Below the pieces are notes generated by a model that did not search any database, was not told where the DNA came from, and was given only the letters and a program-made list of their open reading frames with translations. Both the position numbers and the translations under genes were made by a program. From NCBI GenBank assembly GCA_003563585.1, contig PWUQ01000024.1:1-8168 (forward strand): a stretch of DNA of 8,168 nucleotides. The letters are read 5' to 3'. Numbering within the stretch: the stretch's first letter is position 1; each line of letters begins with the position of its first letter. Origin of the DNA: Candidatus Parvarchaeota archaeon. GTDB taxonomy: Archaea; Nanobdellota; Nanobdellia; CSSed11-243R1. Shown here piece by piece: positions 5,904 through 8,168 of this stretch.

Positions 5904-6871
5904 CTGAGAAAGGAATTGATTCTGCTATAATAAACGGTGCGGCTTCGATAAAATATTTTACTGGATTTTCTTTTTCAGATGATGTAACATATCTAGTTGT
6001 AACTATTGAAAATGCTTATTTGATTGTTAATGAACTTAATGAAGCTTATTCGAAAAGTGTGAATGTAAAAAAATATGGTTCAACAGAAGAACTTGCTGAA
6101 ATTTTAATAGATATAATACCAGATAAATCAAAAGTTGGTTTTTGTGTTGATTCCTATGAATCTTTTAAATTTATTGAAAAAATTTTGAATGATTGTGAAT
6201 TGATAGAAATAAAAGAAGATTTGCTTAAAATACAATCTATAAAAGAAGCTCGTGAAATAGAGATAATAAAGGATTTGACAACTATCACTAAAAATGCAAT
6301 AAATTATGGTTTTTCTAAATTTGAAGAAGGAATGACAGAAGAAGATGTTTCTATCGAGATAAAAAATTATATTATTTCCAAAGGTGCAGATTATTCTTTT
6401 TGCCACATCCAGGCAGACGAAAATTCCTCAATACCACATCACAATACCAATAAAACCAACATAAAAAGAATTGTTGTGATGGATGTTGGCGCTTCAAAAG
6501 AAGGGTATAGTTCTGACATAACAAGAACATTTTTAATAAGCCCAGATGAAGAAATGAAAAAAGTTTATGAAATTGTCAAGAAGGCGCATCAAAAAGCTAT
6601 CGAAAAAATAAAGCCTGGAGTTAAAGCAAGAGGTATAGACAAAGTTGCCAGAAACATTGTTGAGAGTGCAGGGTATAGATACATACATAGCACAGGACAT
6701 GGAATTGGATTGAATACCAAATGCGGTCCTAAGATATCCAAAAAAAGTGATGATGTATTAAAAGAAAATATGATTTTCACGATTGAGCCTGGTATTTATT
6801 TGTCTGGTAAATTTGGTATTAGGATTGAAGATGTTGTGCTTGTCAAAAAAAATGGATATGAAATATTGTAA
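5870..6871 (+). CDS. M24 family (Xaa-Pro peptidase-like) metallopeptidase-fold protein with altered active site
   Basis: A 333-residue protein starting at GTG. It has a creatinase-like N-terminal domain (about 1-122, with KYFTGFSFSDD at 28-38) and a C-terminal pita-bread domain (about 125-333). The dimetal ligands of the M24 fold are all present: D205 (VMDVGAS), D216 (SSDITRTF), H277 (TGHGIGL), E306 (TIEPGIY) and E320 (RIEDVVL). The upstream histidine region is present as PHH (189-191). The usual His-Glu seven residues after H277 (GHGIGLxxHExP) is replaced by K284-C285. This histidine, equivalent to H178 of E. coli methionine aminopeptidase, is normally nearly invariant. Relatives cleave Xaa-Pro bonds in cytoplasmic peptides; activity here is uncertain. 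The protein is slightly short at the C-terminus compared with typical prolidases of about 350 residues. It overlaps the kinase gene by 34 nt and ends 6 nt before the TctA-like gene, so co-transcription is likely. Confidence 0.9.
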   Translation: MDRIEKIKNILAEKGIDSAIINGAASIKYFTGFSFSDDVTYLVVTIENAYLIVNELNEAYSKSVNVKKYGSTEELAEILIDIIPDKSKVGFCVDSYESFKFIEKILNDCELIEIKEDLLKIQSIKEAREIEIIKDLTTITKNAINYGFSKFEEGMTEEDVSIEIKNYIISKGADYSFCHIQADENSSIPHHNTNKTNIKRIVVMDVGASKEGYSSDITRTFLISPDEEMKKVYEIVKKAHQKAIEKIKPGVKARGIDKVARNIVESAGYRYIHSTGHGIGLNTKCGPKISKKSDDVLKENMIFTIEPGIYLSGKFGIRIEDVVLVKKNGYEIL

Positions 6872-6877
6872 GTTAAA

Positions 6878-8032
6878 ATGTTCGAAATTTTATTTGCAAT
6901 CTTAATTGGTTTTATACTTGGAATTGTTGTAGGTTTGATTCCTGGTTTTCATCCGAATCTTTTAGCAACAATATTGTTGGCTATGGTTTTTGATTATTCG
7001 TTATTTCCAATAATCATTGTTATGCTTGTTGTTGCTTCTTTTTTCAGTTTTTTACGTTCTATATTTTTGTTCGTTCCTGAAGAAAGCCATGTATTGGCTA
7101 TGCATCCTTTGTTTCAATTTGTTAATAAAGGAAAGGCATTGGTTGCACTAAAATTATGTGTTTTTGGTTTGATACTATCTATAGTCGTTTCAATTCTATT
7201 GTCGCCCGCATTAATAGTAATACTTCCTGTTTTGTATGAATACATAAGACATTATATTCCGTTTTTTCTTTTGTTTGTTTCTTGTTATCTTATATTATCA
7301 GATAAAAAACCACATTTTGCGATTGTGATTTTTTTGCTCGCCGGATTGATTGGTTACTTTGGATTGAACAACATGAATGAACCCTTGCTCATAATGCTTA
7401 CAGGATTTTTTGGTTTTCCGATTCTCTTACAAATTAAAAAGAAAATTCCGAAACAGATTATCTCATATAAATTTGACATAGAAAGAGAATCTGTTATTAG
7501 GGGAGTAGGTTCGTCTTTTGTGGCTGGCTTCTTGGCTATTTTTTTACCGGCAGTTAGTCCGGCACAAGCCTCTCTTTTAAGCAGAGGACTTCTTAAAAAA
7601 AGTGAGGATTTTTTAATTTCAATTGGAGCTATTTCTGGTTTTAATATTTCTTTTTCAACAATGCTTTTGTATAGTGTTGGAAGAGCGCGAGTTGGCTCAC
7701 TCGCAATGCTTGGACAAAGGTTCAATATAGATTTATTCAATTTAATTTTAATTTTTCTTTTAATGCTGACATTTGGAATAATATCTTATGTAATTGTTTT
7801 GAAGCTTGGAAAGAAATTTTACAAGATATCTCAAAAAATAAATTATAAAAAATTGGCGATTTGTGTGATGATTTTTATTTCTGCACTGGCTTTCTTTTTT
7901 GATTCTTTCTTAGGAATTGGTTTTTTATTTATGTCAACAGGAGTAGGATATTTAGCTAGTAAATTAAAAACTAGGGCTGCACACTGCATGGGTTGTTTAA
8001 TTATTCCCGTATTGCTTTTTTATTTTATTTAA
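6878..8032 (+). CDS. TctA-family integral membrane protein (archaeal COG1784 type)
   Basis: A 384-residue protein with about ten to twelve hydrophobic segments covering most of its length. GLIPGFHPN (19-27) near the N-terminus and LPAVSPAQASLL (223-234) in the second half are the paired signature loops of the TctA fold, suggesting two related halves. A polar loop HPLFQFVNKGKA (76-87) and the C-terminal TRAAHCMGC (365-373) also fit the archaeal group as I know it. Bacterial TctA is the large permease of the tripartite tricarboxylate transporter, working with TctB and a periplasmic TctC; no such partners are visible here. The archaeal proteins are uncharacterised, so a carboxylate or peptide-derived substrate is a guess. 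It begins 6 nt after the M24 stop without a clear Shine-Dalgarno sequence, and its TAA overlaps the stop of the convergent gene. Confidence 0.82.
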   Translation: MFEILFAILIGFILGIVVGLIPGFHPNLLATILLAMVFDYSLFPIIIVMLVVASFFSFLRSIFLFVPEESHVLAMHPLFQFVNKGKALVALKLCVFGLILSIVVSILLSPALIVILPVLYEYIRHYIPFFLLFVSCYLILSDKKPHFAIVIFLLAGLIGYFGLNNMNEPLLIMLTGFFGFPILLQIKKKIPKQIISYKFDIERESVIRGVGSSFVAGFLAIFLPAVSPAQASLLSRGLLKKSEDFLISIGAISGFNISFSTMLLYSVGRARVGSLAMLGQRFNIDLFNLILIFLLMLTFGIISYVIVLKLGKKFYKISQKINYKKLAICVMIFISALAFFFDSFLGIGFLFMSTGVGYLASKLKTRAAHCMGCLIIPVLLFYFI

Positions 8033-8168
8033 TTTCCGGGTATGGGAGGTGGTTCGACTACACCTTCGGGGTCGCCGAATATTTCTGATATGTCTCCGTC
8101 AATCTTGGTTTCGTTTATATAAGTTTCATCTTCATCCACATGAACATCAGTTGGTTCAAATTCATAAA
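8029..8168 (-). CDS. C-terminal tail of an unidentified gene, acidic and proline-rich (5' end outside window)
   Basis: On the - strand a frame is open from the window edge (first full codon at 8166-8164) to the TAA at 8031-8029, giving 45 residues. The two other - strand frames here contain stops. The tail is acidic (EFEPTD, VDEDET, DGDISE) and ends in the proline-rich VVEPPPIPGN. It has one N-glycosylation sequon (NET). Nothing identifies a family. Such acidic proline-rich ends occur both in disordered tails of cytoplasmic proteins and in surface-protein stalks. The local base composition is richer in G and C than the rest of the window, largely because of Gly and Pro codons. It converges on the TctA-like gene, with the two TAA stops overlapping (8029-8031 and 8030-8032). 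I am fairly confident it is coding, because the frame is open and abuts the neighbour as tightly as other genes here. Confidence 0.6.
   Translation of the reverse strand, partial: YEFEPTDVHVDEDETYINETKIDGDISEIFGDPEGVVEPPPIPGN

Noticed and set aside
7354..7740. 128-codon open frame on the - strand inside the TctA-like gene
   Set aside because: It is a shadow of the membrane protein gene in another frame, has no recognisable family, and would have to be fully antisense to a well-supported gene.
8016..8030. T-rich run at the 3' end of the TctA-like gene as its terminator
   Set aside because: It lies before the stop codon and encodes the hydrophobic end of the last membrane helix, so termination there would truncate the message.
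8049..8065. GGTGG-TTCGACT-ACACC resembles a tRNA T-arm
   Set aside because: The stem fails at the invariant G53-C61 pair (G opposite A), no acceptor or anticodon arm is found around it, and it lies in the open frame of the - strand gene.
8065..8079. Perfect 5-bp hairpin TTCGG-GGTCG-CCGAA just after the TctA-like stop, as a possible terminator
   Set aside because: The stem is short, no T-run follows it, it lies in the coding sequence of the convergent gene, and archaeal termination does not generally need a hairpin.

Overview
The window is an AT-rich, almost fully coding segment that looks archaeal, most plausibly from a small-genome DPANN-type lineage; the exact lineage is my inference. The archaeal signs are a PINA-type PIN/PilT-like/KH ATPase, an AK6/Fap7-type nucleotide kinase and a TctA-like membrane protein of the archaeal type. 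There is also a large secreted subtilase with NosD-like, Ig-like and C-terminal membrane-anchor regions. Three start codons sit 20-21 nt downstream of the same TATA-like octamer, TTTTAAAT, which fits leaderless archaeal transcription. Other starts inside gene clusters have GGTG-type Shine-Dalgarno sequences.

Left part (1-1974, + strand): the C-terminal end of seryl-tRNA synthetase, then a short overlapping gene for a 48-residue single-pass membrane protein that resembles a type IV pilin N-terminus, then the 514-residue PINA-type ATPase with its own candidate promoter. Middle (1980-5303, - strand): a 1107-residue secreted, membrane-anchored S8 serine protease that converges on the ATPase gene with 5 nt between stop codons. 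Right part (5364-8032, + strand): a tight cluster of an AK6/Fap7 kinase, an M24 aminopeptidase-fold protein and a TctA-family membrane protein, divergent from the protease across a 60-bp intergenic region with back-to-back TATA boxes. The right edge (8029-8168, - strand) holds the acidic, proline-rich C-terminal tail of an unidentified gene whose stop codon overlaps the TctA-like gene's stop codon.

Most of the content is housekeeping (tRNA charging, ribosome maturation, nucleic-acid ATPase). The extracellular protease, the cytoplasmic M24 protein and the permease-like protein could together serve peptide or small-molecule use, but only proximity supports that. I see no defence system, CRISPR array, mobile element, tRNA or rRNA. 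The points most worth following are the loss of a normally invariant histidine in the M24 protein, the shared leaderless promoter octamer, the small pilin-like gene beside a PilT-like ATPase, and the very dense N-glycosylation sequons in the protease. No gene-free stretch exceeds 60 bp.
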